Shown: positions 12,157-32,854 of the stretch, piece after piece
Position numbering within the stretch: the stretch's first letter is position 1
Layout: each line of letters opens with the position of its first letter
Assembly (NCBI GenBank): GCA_027186245.1
Contig: CP114486.1
Location: 10,244,501 to 10,308,500, forward strand
DNA from: Coriaria nepalensis
Taxonomy: Eukaryota > Streptophyta > Magnoliopsida > Cucurbitales > Coriariaceae
Length of the DNA: 64,000 bases
Direction of reading: 5' to 3'
The notes under the pieces: model-generated
What the model was told of the DNA's origin: nothing
Database searches by the model: none
Seen by the model: only the letters and a program-made list of their open reading frames with translations
Program-made: the position numbers and the translations under genes

Positions 12157-12271
12157 AAAAAAATTAGCTAAAGGAAAAGCGTTGAAAAAATAATGATGCT
12201 ATGCCGTGAAGAAATAATTTTGCAAAAAGTTAGCTCAAGGCAAAGCCTTGAAAAATTATCGATGCCATGCC
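12157..12271 (-). repeat. Two-copy tandem repeat in the NAC 3' region
   Basis: Segments at about 12157-12205 and 12224-12271 share a pattern of TTAGCTMAAGGMAAAGCSTTGAAAAA followed by GATGCYATGCC, with a spacing of about 66 bp. They lie 20-130 bases downstream of the NAC stop codon, probably in its 3' UTR. Confidence 0.7.
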
Positions 12272-12293
12272 TTTACTAAAAAGCATGAATCAA

Positions 12294-14290
12294 TTACTCT
12301 TCCTCACCCCTAAAAGAAGTCAACAATGACACAATTTCATCCTCTCCAGGATCAATATCAGGTACTGTTTGGGAAAACTCAAAGCAGTTGCCCCGTGTTG
12401 CCGTAGAACCTCCATTAAGAAGCAATGGACAGTCTTCTTCTCTGAAGAAACATAATAGGGAAAGAATTCCATCATCAGTTGGAGCAAATATTTCCATTGG
12501 AGTAGCACTGTTAACAACAGGAACCTTAGGTGGGGCCACATTGGAAGAAGATGCAACAATTTCAGGATCAGTCTGAGGTACTGTTTGCCCAAACTCATAG
12601 CTGTTGCCCTGTGTTGCTGTGGAACCTCCATTGAGAAGCAATGGACATTCTTCATCTCTAAAGATACATAACAGGGAAAGAATTCCATCATCAGCTGGAG
12701 AAAATGATTCCATTGGAGTAGTACTGTTAACAACAGGAACCTCAGGTGGGGACAGATTGGAAGAAGATGCAACAAATTCAGGATCAATCTGAGGTACTGT
12801 TTGACTGAACTCAAAGCTGTTGCCCTGTGTTGCTGTGGAACCCCTGTTAAGAAGCCATAGACAGTCTTCTTCTCCAAAGATACATAACAAGGAAGGAATC
12901 CCATCATCAGCTGGAGCAAATATTTCCATTGGAGTAGCAGTGTTAACAGTAGGAACCTCAGGTGGGGCCAGATTGGAAGAAGAGGCTGTTGAGCCTTGCT
13001 GATCATTACTTTGTGGTAAAGGGGATGGTGCAAAGAGAACAGGAGAAGGTGAAGCTTCGATAGAAATGGCTTCCACCTCCTCTTTCCCATCCCATTCTTC
13101 TTCATTGAATGGTGCTCCATACTGTATAGAATTTCTTGGGCCCGGACCGTCTTTCTCGAAAATTTTGCAAAGGACATATGCATCCTGCGTCAAAAGAGTA
13201 ATAACCTCAATGATCCATAAATACCAAAAGATCTATGAACCAAATTATAAAAATTAAAGCAAAATTTCATTTTCCTAATATGGCATAATAACAGTTGTAG
13301 ATATTGGGGACAAAAGAAGCAAATTTCCAGTAACACGTTTACCCCTTAAAAAATTCTCTTTTTTCGATAATATACATATCATTAAACTATGAATCTTTTA
13401 TGAACAACACTCAAATGGAAAGAATTTCCATGAGATTATACAGCAATTCTTTTTCAAGGCATAGAAAAGCCATCTTTAAACAACTTTACCTTAATTGATG
13501 TTAAAAAAATGAAGGGTAGATGATAATCTATGAAAATTATACTCAATTCCTAAATGCAAAGTTGCATTGAAACCACATACCAGAACTAAGCAGGTCTATC
13601 AACAAATATGTGAAGCAGTATGCCTATCAATGCCAGATAAATAAACTAAATATATGTGAAGCAGATCTTTCTTCTAGTAAGTTGTCAGATAAATCAAATT
13701 ACATCAGTAGCCATATCACTTCCACGATGAAAATTTAAGAATTTACCTGAGGAATGCCAGTATTGACTAGAGCTCTATCTTCGAGCCTGTACTCATGCAT
13801 CACCCAATCAGTTCGTTCCCCTTTTGGTGCCCGTCCTCTGTGAAAAATCAACGTCTTTATGAAACCCACAACTTCATCATTACAGTTCACAGACCTATCT
13901 TTTCCTGTAGCTTTCCAATGCCCAAATTCGGTAGCACGATTGAATCTGGCTCCACTAGAGTACTTCTTATCTCTAGGACAAAAGAAGTACCAATTCAAGT
14001 CTCTACTTCTCAAATGGGATTTATCTGAAAATAGAAACAATTCTCAAATGACTGCTAGAAGGAAACACATCTTTTTTGCTAATAAAGTAGAAGGTTAAAT
14101 GTTTAAATGAGACAGAGAAGAGAAAGACTTCCATACCTGGCAGATCCCAAGGAGCATATTTGTAAATGTCGAGTTCTGAAATGACTTCACATGGGAGATT
14201 TTTCTTCATCAATTTCCTCTTTAGATAGAACTTGAGAAGCTCAGCATCAGTTGGATGAAATCGAAACCCAGGAGGTAATGTTCTCCCCAT
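12294..14290 (-). CDS. NAC-domain transcription factor, NAC082/NAC103-like, with triplicated C-terminal repeat
   Basis: Plant-specific DNA-binding regulator. Coding exons (gene order): 14137-14290, 13747-14024, 12294-13184; total 440 residues, all phases consistent. The start is the ATG at 14288-14290 ([19 protein letters not shown]). The NAC domain covers about residues 1-150 with all subdomains: [63 protein letters not shown] and DAYVLCKIF. The following GPGPRN and [11 protein letters not shown] match the NAC078/NAC082/NAC103 group. The third exon then contains three copies of a 72-residue acidic unit ([37 protein letters not shown]). The tail has no membrane segment. Its neighbour downstream in gene order on the chromosome map, PI4K-beta, is also its neighbour in Arabidopsis. 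Roles in ribosomal or ER stress are known for this group; here the role is inferred. Confidence 0.93.
12361..12991 (-). repeat. 216-bp in-frame tandem repeat, three copies, inside the NAC coding exon
   Basis: Copies at about 12361-12576, 12577-12792 and 12793-12991 each start with GGTACTGTTTG on the plus strand and are mutually very similar. The period is exactly 216 bases (72 codons), so each copy is translated in frame. The small differences between copies are spread out, indicating duplication followed by limited divergence. Confidence 0.92.
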
Positions 14291-15220
14291 CAATATTTAT
14301 AAAAAATGTGGAATTTCCACAAGCAGCTCCACAAAAGAATAAGCAGCCTCAAATAAAAACAATATCTTGGATGATGTCAGAAAGAGGAACTCAAAACCCA
14401 AAAGTCCTTCAAGTCCAATGACGAAAAGTAATCTTCCAAAAATACCAAAGCCTCACCCGGTTTATCAAACTTAGATCACACCAAACAATAGCTTTGTTTG
14501 TCCCATTGTGATATGAAGACATTTACAAATCTGATGTTCACCTAAAGATATGATTTGAAAATTATTATTAGACGTGCACACAAGACTGTTCCTTATCACA
14601 GTCTAAGAGATAGAAAGAGATGACAGAAAAGAAAAAAAAAATCATACTAGTACATAACACAGTTCCTTATTCATTACCAGATAAAAAAATCCAGAAAATA
14701 AAATCGACACAAAAAAGATAGAATAACATCTAACAGACTTAAGCGAATCGTTTAAGTCACAGAAACAAACCCTGATTTCCAGAAACCCTAAAACCACATA
14801 TAATTACTGATATGATATTCAATCAGAATTAATGTCAAAACAACGACGCAGACAAAATCCTAAACTTGTTATATACAAGAAGGATATAAACAAATACCCA
14901 AAACGATCAAAATGCAAAAGACAAAATAACAATTCGCAAACTTAAGCAAATGATTACAAGACAACAAAATAAAAACCCTAACATTTCCAGAAACCCTAAG
15001 ACCACATATAATAAAGATCTGAAATTCAATCGTAGTCAATCGAAAAACAACGGCGCAGAGAAAACCCTAAAATTGGGGAAAAAAAAAGATACAAAGAAAT
15101 ACAAAAAAAAACCGATCAACACGCAAAGGAAAAAAAGAGAGCCTAATTTATCCACAAACCCTAAGACAACAGAAACTGATACGTCGATCAGAAATTAGAA
15201 AGAGCTTCGTACCGGTTGAA
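14291..15220 (-). other. 5' leader of the NAC gene, probably with an intron
   Basis: Between the TATA box (15349-15358) and the ATG lie about 1 kb rich in A and AACCCTA motifs. A good donor (CCG/GTACGAAG in gene direction) sits near 15211, consistent with a 5' UTR intron. The acceptor is not certain. The AACCCTA (telo-box-like) repeats near 14788, 14976, 15064 and 15162 are common in genes of translation and ribosome biogenesis. Confidence 0.45.
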
Positions 15221-15348
15221 GATGGAGACTAAGAGAGAAACGAGCGAAAGCAAGAGCGTCAAAGCAAGAACAGAGTCCGTACTCTGTAGCGACTAACGAT
15301 ACCTAAGCAGATAGTGCGGTGGAATTGGAGGGAGCGATGTACTCGAGG

Positions 15349-15358
15349 TATTTATATA
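15349..15358 (-). promoter_or_regulatory. TATA box of the NAC gene
   Basis: TATATAAATA on the minus strand, about 1.06 kb upstream of the start codon and directly above a purine-rich leader. The distance fits a leader that carries an intron. Confidence 0.6.
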
Positions 15359-15907
15359 GGGATGAAGAGAGAGAAAGAAGACGCGGGGCTTTCCTGCTTT
15401 GCTATTGGTTGGAAACTTTCCAACGTCTCTCTTTTTTAAACTTCCTTTTTTTTTTTTCTTTTTTTTTTGAACTTTTTAATCCCTAACTCCTCTTTCAACC
15501 CAAATTTGGTATAATTGCAGCCTAAATTTAGTTTGATCTCTATGCTTTATATTAATTACTTTGGTTAGTTTAACTAAGAATCTAAGCATTTCAAAAATAA
15601 AAAATAAAAATTTTAACTTTACTCCTATTTTTTGCCTATAATTCAGTAATCTCCGGGCAAATACTTAATTATTGCCTCCGTAAACAAACAATCAGGATAC
15701 TGGGCCCAAAAAAGGCTGAAACTTAAAAGGGTCCAGCCCAAAACGAAAACGAAAAAAAAAAAAAAACAAAAACCCTAGCTAGAGCATTTATTCCATGAAC
15801 AGAAAAACTCGTATGAACAGCTCTAGAACAAATTAATTAATTATAATCAATTAAAAGAGAAAAAAAAACCTCAAACCCTTGATTTTTGCTGTGATTCCTG
15901 TTCATTA

Positions 15908-16204
15908 TTACATATACTCTTCATTCCAGATAGTATAATCGGTAATTGAACTTGGACTTGGGTTTCTATGTAACCCTAGACCACTATAAAGTATGGAATC
16001 AATGTATTTATTGACTTTCTTTGCCTGCTCTATCTTCTCACGCTCTGTCATTGTTGTCGGAAACTTAAGTATTCCGTCATCATAAGGCGACCAAGTTGGA
16101 TACTTCTTACTATTGATTGCAAGTGCCTCCTTTCCCGGCCCCTTCGACTCCATTGATGTACAGCTCAAACCTCTATAAACCAGACCCATGTTATTTATAA
16201 ACAA
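15908..16204 (-). CDS. Small unrecognised ORF, 98 codons or fewer
   Basis: An open frame on the minus strand could start at several ATGs: MFINNMGLVYRG, or the internal MESKGPGKEALAIN. The protein is hydrophilic with an unusual, non-repetitive composition (YPTWSPYDDGILKFP, EREKIEQAKKVNKYIDSIL) that looks more like real coding sequence than the surrounding AT-rich DNA. A TATA-like CTTATATATAG lies at 16265-16275, about 65 bp upstream. I do not recognise the family. It could be a small plant-specific gene or the remnant of a larger one. Confidence 0.35.
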   Translation of the reverse strand: MFINNMGLVYRGLSCTSMESKGPGKEALAINSKKYPTWSPYDDGILKFPTTMTEREKIEQAKKVNKYIDSILYSGLGLHRNPSPSSITDYTIWNEEYM

Positions 16205-18420
16205 TGGAAAGAAAAACAGATGAATTATTCTTGAGTAAATTACGGCTCAGTATTCTCTACAGTTCTATATATAAGGGCTTTTTTTTTTTTTTGTTGTAAA
16301 TATTGATTGATTAAATGGGTACAAATTGTATTTCATTAGGTAACAAGTTTATATGTAAGAGATGGCAATTCAATCGCCATAATAATAATAGTAATAGTAA
16401 ATAATAATAATACTAGATCATTAGGGTTAATGTTCAGCTATAGCTAGAGTATGCATGGCCATTTCTTTCTGGTTAATTTCTTGAGTTTCAAAAAAAAAAA
16501 AAAAAAATCCAAACAAACAAAACTCATAAATTTATGCAATTAATGTATTTAATTAAATGAAACTTCCCTTTTCATTTTTTTTTTAATCCCTTATTGACAT
16601 TAAATATTGTCTAACAAAAATTTATAATTTTCATCTTTTTTGAACTCTTTTACTTTGATTTCCTTATTACTAAAAGAATCGTTTTGATTCTTTATTCGTT
16701 GATTGATTGGTTATGTTCTTTAATATGAAGAAAATTATTTTGATTTCACATAAAACTCAAATTAGGAATGACTCGAAGGATGAAAATAGAAAAAATGTAT
16801 CAAGATCCCTTTTATTAATTGAAATCAAAAAAATTAATAAATTTATTTCACCCATGAATGTATTATTAAAGTTATAAACTTATAATCTATAAGAGAAAGA
16901 AGTGATCAATCTTCTTTTCAACTCTTACTCTCCCATTTCAATTGTTGGATCTATAATGAATCGGTGGATACATACATCAATATTTATTTTATTAAAACAT
17001 ATATCGATGGGTACATATATCAAGTTTACATAAAATCTCGAATAAAATCTTGTAAAATCATATAATAATATAAGATGAAAAATAATATTATTTATGAAAA
17101 ATATGTCATGACATAAAGTTGATCATATTTATTTTATTAAAACTCTCGTAATGCAAAATTCATAAAATAATATAAAAATATTGATATATTAACTTCACAT
17201 TAATATGATTACAAAATCATTTTACATCAAGTAAATCTCAAAGATGAAATATTATAAATAACCATTGAAACTTCCGGTTGAATATTAGTCTAACTACGAA
17301 AATCTCTTCTCTCTTTCATAGCCAACGATTAGCTTTAAATTATGATATTTTCTATAAAATAATGTCATAAATATTATACCTTTAAATTGGTCCAATAGAG
17401 ATTAAATTCATTTTTTTAGCATCTTTTTGTGAGAAAATATTCTATTCTAATTTCATTTTTCAAGATTTGTTTTGATTAAGAGTCGAGATTCATTTAAAGG
17501 GAAATCTGATCAAATACAAAATATCATGTCAATTCTTATCGGACGGATGAGAATGAAATAAAAAAATGTTAACTTATTTTATTCCGATTCTGATTCTTAA
17601 TAAAAAAAAGCAAAGAAGTCTTCTTCAGTTCTAACTTATACTCATTTTCTCTTGATTCGAAAGCAAAACCACTTTTGTATCATGTTTTGTTAATAAATAA
17701 ATGAATGAAACTACTTCGGCTACTTTACTTATGGCTACAAACATGAATGATTGAAAACAAAATTGTAGTTTAGATGAGAGAATCAGGTTTAATGCCCTTG
17801 CTTTGTTAATTTTTTGAGTTTTGAATATTAGAAATTTATCTCAGTTGAATTCATAGTTATTACAACAAAATATAAAAGCAAACAAAGATGAAAATATATT
17901 AGACAATTAGTTATTACATAACACTTAATGTATACTTTATTGAATAGGCTTAATTGACATTTCTTAGTATTAGATGTAATAAATTTGTGTGTAACTTAGA
18001 AGGATCTTTGTAGTTTCGGACGTGAGGGATTATTTCTTAGTTGAAATCCACTGGATGGATTGTTTCTGGGATGGTTTCATCCTATGATTAATAACTTCAT
18101 TTTAGGTAATAGTAGATAGAAAAATAGAATACGGATATAGGCTTGCCTGCCATCCACACAAATAAAATCCAATTTACGAGATAAATTTGATAAACACATT
18201 TTTTATGAAGACTGAAAATCAATTTACACATGATTCTTATCAAAGAGACGGGGACTGTCGCGGCTTTCTGACAAATTCCCAGAAGCATGGAAGAAGAATC
18301 AAGCTTTCTTCTATAGAGACATCAAACACATCTAATTATCAGAAAAAATGACAGAAAGTAACCTGTTTTTGTTTTTGTTTTTTTTTTGTTTTACCAGATC
18401 ACTTACTTCCTAGAGTACAT
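16205..18420. other. AT-rich intergenic DNA, nothing recognised
   Basis: Long AT-rich stretch with poly-A and poly-T runs and no reading frame or repeat of note. The last part (18250-18700) is less AT-rich and may be the 3' UTR or downstream flank of the PI4K gene. Confidence 0.5.
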
Positions 18421-18738
18421 ATACTATGTTGCCAGACAACAACAGTCCCAATGGCCAGGTTCATGTTCTTGTCCATGCTCGGTCTGAACTTTCTGATGTA
18501 ATGATTCTGTACAGTATATGGTCCCAGAAAATGGGTAGGGAAACGCATAGAGAATTAGCAGATTTCCATCTTCTTTAAAAGGAAAATGGGTATGGAGAAG
18601 GATGGGGCCATAAACCAATATATAAAGAAGCACACGTATCTTGACCGTGATTGAATCTCATGTAATTTTGATTGAAACGATTTCCCTGGTCTGGCTCTGT
18701 CAAGTGGAAAAACCAATTTAACATGGAAACATTGGAGC

Positions 18739-28463
<9,725 letters not shown>

Positions 28464-28485
28464 TCTCAATCTATCATCATAAACC

Positions 28486-28912
28486 CTAGAAAATACTCAT
28501 AAGGTAACCAGAAATGAAAAACCCTAATTCTCCTGGAAAATTCATACACCCTGGAGCCTAGCCTAGCAGAAATCAAATCACCACAAACAAACAAGCTATT
28601 CCTTCTTCATAAACCCAAGAGATCCATAGAACCATCATTTGAGACCACGAATTCTCCCACAAAAGGGAGTTAATACTCCATACACCAATCAAATTCAAGC
28701 GTCCGCAGTAGACCCTCAAAATGAAACTATTCGACCATAAAGCTTCAATCTCCGACACAAAAATCAAAGCGAGATGGAATCCAGATATCTTCTGTGGAAA
28801 CGACAAACTGGAGGATATAATTTCCAACGAAATGCGAGTAAGTTATTTAATGGCGTTTGACAAAAATGAGAGAGAATTAAAAATGAAAATGAAAAACAAA
28901 GAGTGCGCTTAC
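28486..28912 (-). other. Probable 5' UTR intron of the PI4K gene
   Basis: In gene direction CCTCCGC/GTAAGCGC near 28912 is a good donor, and TATTTTCTAG/GGTTTATG near 28486 is a good acceptor 23 bases before the ATG. Spliced leaders are common in this family. No transcript evidence is available. Confidence 0.5.
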
Positions 28913-29099
28913 GCGGAGGAAGAGTCAGGTTTTCGATGGTAAGAGAAAATGAAAGAGAAGAGACCAGGGGTGACCTCCGGCCCTGCTTCTCTAAACCGTG
29001 TCCGTTGATAGTGGCGGTGAAGAAGGTGGTGGTGGTGCTCGTGGTCGTGGAGTCGTAGTTGTTAGAGACAGAGAAAGAACGAAAGAGAGGTAGTAAATT

Positions 29100-30400
29100 T
29101 AATTTATTTTTTTTAAATAATAATATAATATATTAATAATAATTAAAAGTTGATTCTAAATCATCGCTAAATTTTAGTCACGTGTCGTTCACAATATTCG
29201 ACATATTAATCAATTTTTTTTTTTTTTTTTAATTTTCACCCTCGTCAAGTCAACTCCATGATTGCACAACCTCCATGTTTAAAACTGCTCATAGGTCATG
29301 CACGCAGACATCGAGTCTTACATCACGATTCAGAGGCGGTTTACCATTCGATTCAAAGCATGCAAGTGAGTGCAAATTTACTTTATTCAAAGCCTCCATT
29401 GATGATTTGCTACTCAGGGGTTTTCCATCATTGTACATGCTGTTATTTCGCTAATTGGTATTTCTTAATATATTATATTGCAGAGGGTCGATGACATTCT
29501 GCAGTTCATTGCAGACTTCACTGTGAAGGTTGAAGTAGTTGGTCATGTTTGCAGGTTTACAGAGGGGTCACTGTGCATGTCTACAATGTTCTTCTGTTCA
29601 GTTTCAGTGTCTTTGATTTTCGAAAACACGAGAACATCATCTTGCAGTGATAGTATTATTCTTACCTCCATTTTTTATGGTCTTAAATGCATGAACTGGA
29701 GTCCATACAATAGTCAACGCTGTTATGAAATATGGCCTTCAAATTCTATACATATATATTGTCTTAATGTATGTTGTTTAATGTACTTTTCTTGTCTTTC
29801 TTACCAGAGTTATCGATTTTGTTTTCATACGTATCCCTTTACATGCACAAGAATCTCATACTATCTTTCCCTCTTTTTTTTTTTTTTTTTTTTTTTTGCA
29901 TTACCCATTTGATTATCATAAATAATATTATTTAATTATGTAATTTATTATAATTTTCTTCCCCTGGTAAGTTATAAATACTAGCATACAATGAATGATA
30001 ATACGATCGTCACAAAATAATAATTAATATGTAATTATCATCTTTAAATTTAGATACTTAAATTATAATTTTTTTTTTATCTTATATTATATGGTATCAT
30101 ATCTCTTCAATATGGTAATTAATATTTTTCTTATTTGTATAAATTATTAAGTTTTCTTTATTTGCAATAAGGTTCTCTTCAATCGGCGTTGAGACAATTT
30201 TCACAGTTACAAACTGATAAACAAGCGATTTCAAACGGTTTTGTGTTGCAATATGCTTTTTTAATCATAGTGTTTATCCTTACGAGTATTATAATTTAAC
30301 AGTTTTGCACTTATATTTTAAAAATAAGGTTACTGAGTATGTGTAACTGTATTTATACCCCTTATAGTTTTGGATAATTAAACTTTCGCCCCTTTAATTT
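29100..30400. promoter_or_regulatory. Divergent intergenic promoter region between PI4K and CDC123
   Basis: The two genes are transcribed away from each other. The region is AT-rich with poly-T runs (29215-29230 and 29873-29897) and no recognisable gene. Short frames in 29258-29912 have no family resemblance. Core promoters presumably lie near each end; no clear TATA box was assigned. Confidence 0.4.
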
Positions 30401-30541
30401 AGTCTAATCATTTCAGCCTCACTTAGCGAAGCGGCCCTCTTCTTCTTAACCCCCTCTTCAGTCTCAAACCTATCACTCAGCGAAGCAGGCTTTCACTCTC
30501 TTCAAATCTCAGTCGGAAATCGAAGACCAGACCTTCACCAG

Positions 30542-30938
30542 GTTTCCCTCCCTCTCTCTCTCTCTCTCTCTCTCTTTCAATTTCAGTTTAACTTCCACGC
30601 ACACTAAAAATTTATCGCCTTGTCTTATGGATGAAGGCATGAGCAGCATCTTCGTATAATGAAACTCGATTTTTTTTTTTGGCTGTTTCATAGAATTTTA
30701 GCTTGTTACAAACTACAGATCTTTCTATTCTTCCTCTGAATTTCTTTCAGTTCCTCTAATTCGTTAATTTCATTCTCTACCTTCAATTTGATTTCTATTT
30801 CCTCTTGATTTGCTGTTTTTTTTCTTCTTTTTAGTTTCAAGTCATTATTGTCAATGTGAATTTTCAAGTTGAAGTTACTTTTCAACAATATACAAATTTT
30901 GTTAGTTCATTTTTTTTTCTTTTTCTCTTTTCTGGCAG
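30542..30938 (+). other. Probable 5' UTR intron of the CDC123 gene
   Basis: Donor CACCAG/GTTTCCC at 30541/30542 and acceptor TTTTCTGGCAG at 30938 bracket a pyrimidine-rich segment. The 5' exon has a pyrimidine-rich UTR composition and the ATG follows 31 bases after the acceptor. The intron starts with a (CT)n microsatellite at about 30547-30576. Confidence 0.55.
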
Positions 30939-30968
30939 TAGTAATTTGAATTTGTGAAGCAAAGAAAA

Positions 30969-31988
30969 ATGAAGGAAGAAGAAGTCAACAAATGTCAAAT
31001 TCAAGAATGGTATCCGAAATTCAAACCCGTATCCATCAAAACCGAAATTCTCGAGCTTCCAGAATCCTTTGTAAGTTACCTTCTAGATGATTCCGGGCCA
31101 TTCCTTCTCCCCCAATCAATCACAAACGAAGATGCTCTACCCAATAGGGTTCATAACCATCCTGATGAGGAAGAAGACTATCAGATAAAGGAAGACGATT
31201 CTGAGGACGAATCAGAGCACACCACATCACCACCTTCATTTCCACAACTCGAATTAAAGATCAAGGAATCAATCAAATCTCTTGGCGGCTATGTCTTCCC
31301 TAAGCTCAATTGGAGTGCACCTAAAGATTCAGTTTGGATCAGTCCAATAGGAACCCTAAGGTGCAGTTCTTTCACTGAGATCACCTTATTACTACGCTCC
31401 TCTGACTCATTAGTTCATGATCTGTGCCATGCTTATGATTCTTGCATTGATAAGACCTCCTCTAGGCCTTTAAGATTCTACCTTGCTCTTCGTAAATGGT
31501 ACCCATCTCTTAAACCAGAGATGGAATTCCGTTGCTTTGTACAAAATCGGAATATTGTTGGAATCTCCCAACGTGAGGTCACTACCTTTTACCCTTCTCT
31601 AGTTGAGAGAGGAGAGGATCTTCAAGAATTGATAGGAAACTTTTTTCAAAATAGTGTGAGATCGAGTTTTGAATTGGAAAAGTACACTTTTGATGTGTAT
31701 GTGACTAAGGATGGAAGGGTCAAGATTTTGGATTTTAATCCTTGGGGTGCATTTACACTTCCCTTGCTTTTTAGTTGGGAGGAATTGGAGGAAAGGAAAG
31801 GTGAAGGGAATGATGGAATGGAGTTTAGAATTGTAGAGAGTCAATGTGGAGTTAGGCCCGGTTTGAAGACTGCAGTTCCGTATGATTACTTGGACAGAAG
31901 CCCCGGTAGTGGGTGGGATCAGTTTCTGAGGAAGGCTGACCAAGAACTACAGAGTCAAATTAGATCTTCCCAGGAAGAAAACAGCTAA
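30969..31988 (+). CDS. CDC123: CDC123/D123 family protein, eIF2 assembly chaperone homologue
   Basis: ATP-grasp-fold protein that in yeast and animals promotes assembly of the eIF2 translation initiation complex through the gamma subunit. Here it is a single coding exon of 339 residues, close to the usual family length. The start chosen is the ATG at 30969 (MKEEEVNKCQIQEWYPKF). Family signatures are EWYPKFKPVSIKTEILELP, LDDSGPFLLP, an acidic linker (residues 62-85), FPKLNWSAPKDSVWIS, SFYLALRKWYPSLKPEMEFR-type sequence around 31490-31530, FVQNRNIVGISQREVTTFY, TFDVYVTKDGRVKILDFNPW, and the C-terminal IVESQCGVRPGLKTAVPYDY. The DFNPW motif contributes to the ATP/Mg site. The 5' UTR appears to contain one intron. 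Confidence 0.95.
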   Translation: MKEEEVNKCQIQEWYPKFKPVSIKTEILELPESFVSYLLDDSGPFLLPQSITNEDALPNRVHNHPDEEEDYQIKEDDSEDESEHTTSPPSFPQLELKIKESIKSLGGYVFPKLNWSAPKDSVWISPIGTLRCSSFTEITLLLRSSDSLVHDLCHAYDSCIDKTSSRPLRFYLALRKWYPSLKPEMEFRCFVQNRNIVGISQREVTTFYPSLVERGEDLQELIGNFFQNSVRSSFELEKYTFDVYVTKDGRVKILDFNPWGAFTLPLLFSWEELEERKGEGNDGMEFRIVESQCGVRPGLKTAVPYDYLDRSPGSGWDQFLRKADQELQSQIRSSQEENS

Positions 31989-32854
31989 AAGTTCTATGAT
32001 TTTTCATATATTTTAAGGTTGATATTGAAGACTCACTTCTTCTCCTTATGGTTAGGAGTTGCGCTTTTAGAATCTTCATTACGGTTTCTGTTCATCAACT
32101 CTCCCTTTTAACTTAATATGACATTTTTCTGAGAATTTCGGACCCTTTGTGTTATGACATTGGATTTTACATATCATGTAACCTAATCCAGTCTGGTTTA
32201 CATATCATGTAGTCTATTAGAGTCGGGCCTGTTAGAGAGTAAGGTTGCTCAACCTCATTGTTTTTCGGTTTCTAAGGCTCTGAGTTTCACAATGCGAAAG
32301 AATAGAGGGATGATATGTTCTGTTATTAGTGTTCTGTGAAAAGAGTTGTTTGGTCCATTTGTTTACAGCATGTTTGAAGATTTGTGCATGATTGGAATCG
32401 TCTCTCTGGTTACTGGTATCGTTGTAGCATAGTTGGCTGTTTAGCGTTTGTATGGATTAGATATGAATTGTGTGTCCTGATTCACTGCCACGTTAGCAAG
32501 ATTAATGAAGCTAAACGGTTAAGATCAATTTTTTTCTCTTGATCTTGATAGTAAATTATACCAAATTATATCGACTTAAATTGTACCAAATATTACTCAT
32601 GTTATATGGGTATGGATTGGGATTGCAATCAGTCTAGACTGGAGATGGCATGTTTAAACAATCGTTTGAGAAACAGAAACGCTCAACTAATATGAAGCAA
32701 TATGAATATATTAAGGATACAATGTCATTTTCCGAGGTTACACTCATACATGTATGTATTGCTAAGTTTACAATGTTACACTCAAAGGCTTATGTGGCCA
32801 AGGATCTATTTGTAGGGTCACATGCCTGTCACGATAGGTTTGAGTTGTGACACT
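31989..32854. other. Intergenic region between convergent CDC123 and O-fucosyltransferase genes
   Basis: It holds both 3' UTRs. A short direct repeat, TTACATATCATGTA, occurs at about 32168 and 32200. No gene was recognised. Confidence 0.5.

Noticed and set aside
12320..13257. Several repetitive open frames on both strands over the NAC third exon
   Set aside because: They recur every 216 bases because of the in-frame tandem repeat; only the NAC frame joins to the DNA-binding domain.
29258..29912. Plus-strand frames of 78 and 144 codons in the PI4K-CDC123 gap
   Set aside because: Cys/Phe/Ser-rich composition with no recognisable family and a poly-T end; no splice or start context supports a gene.
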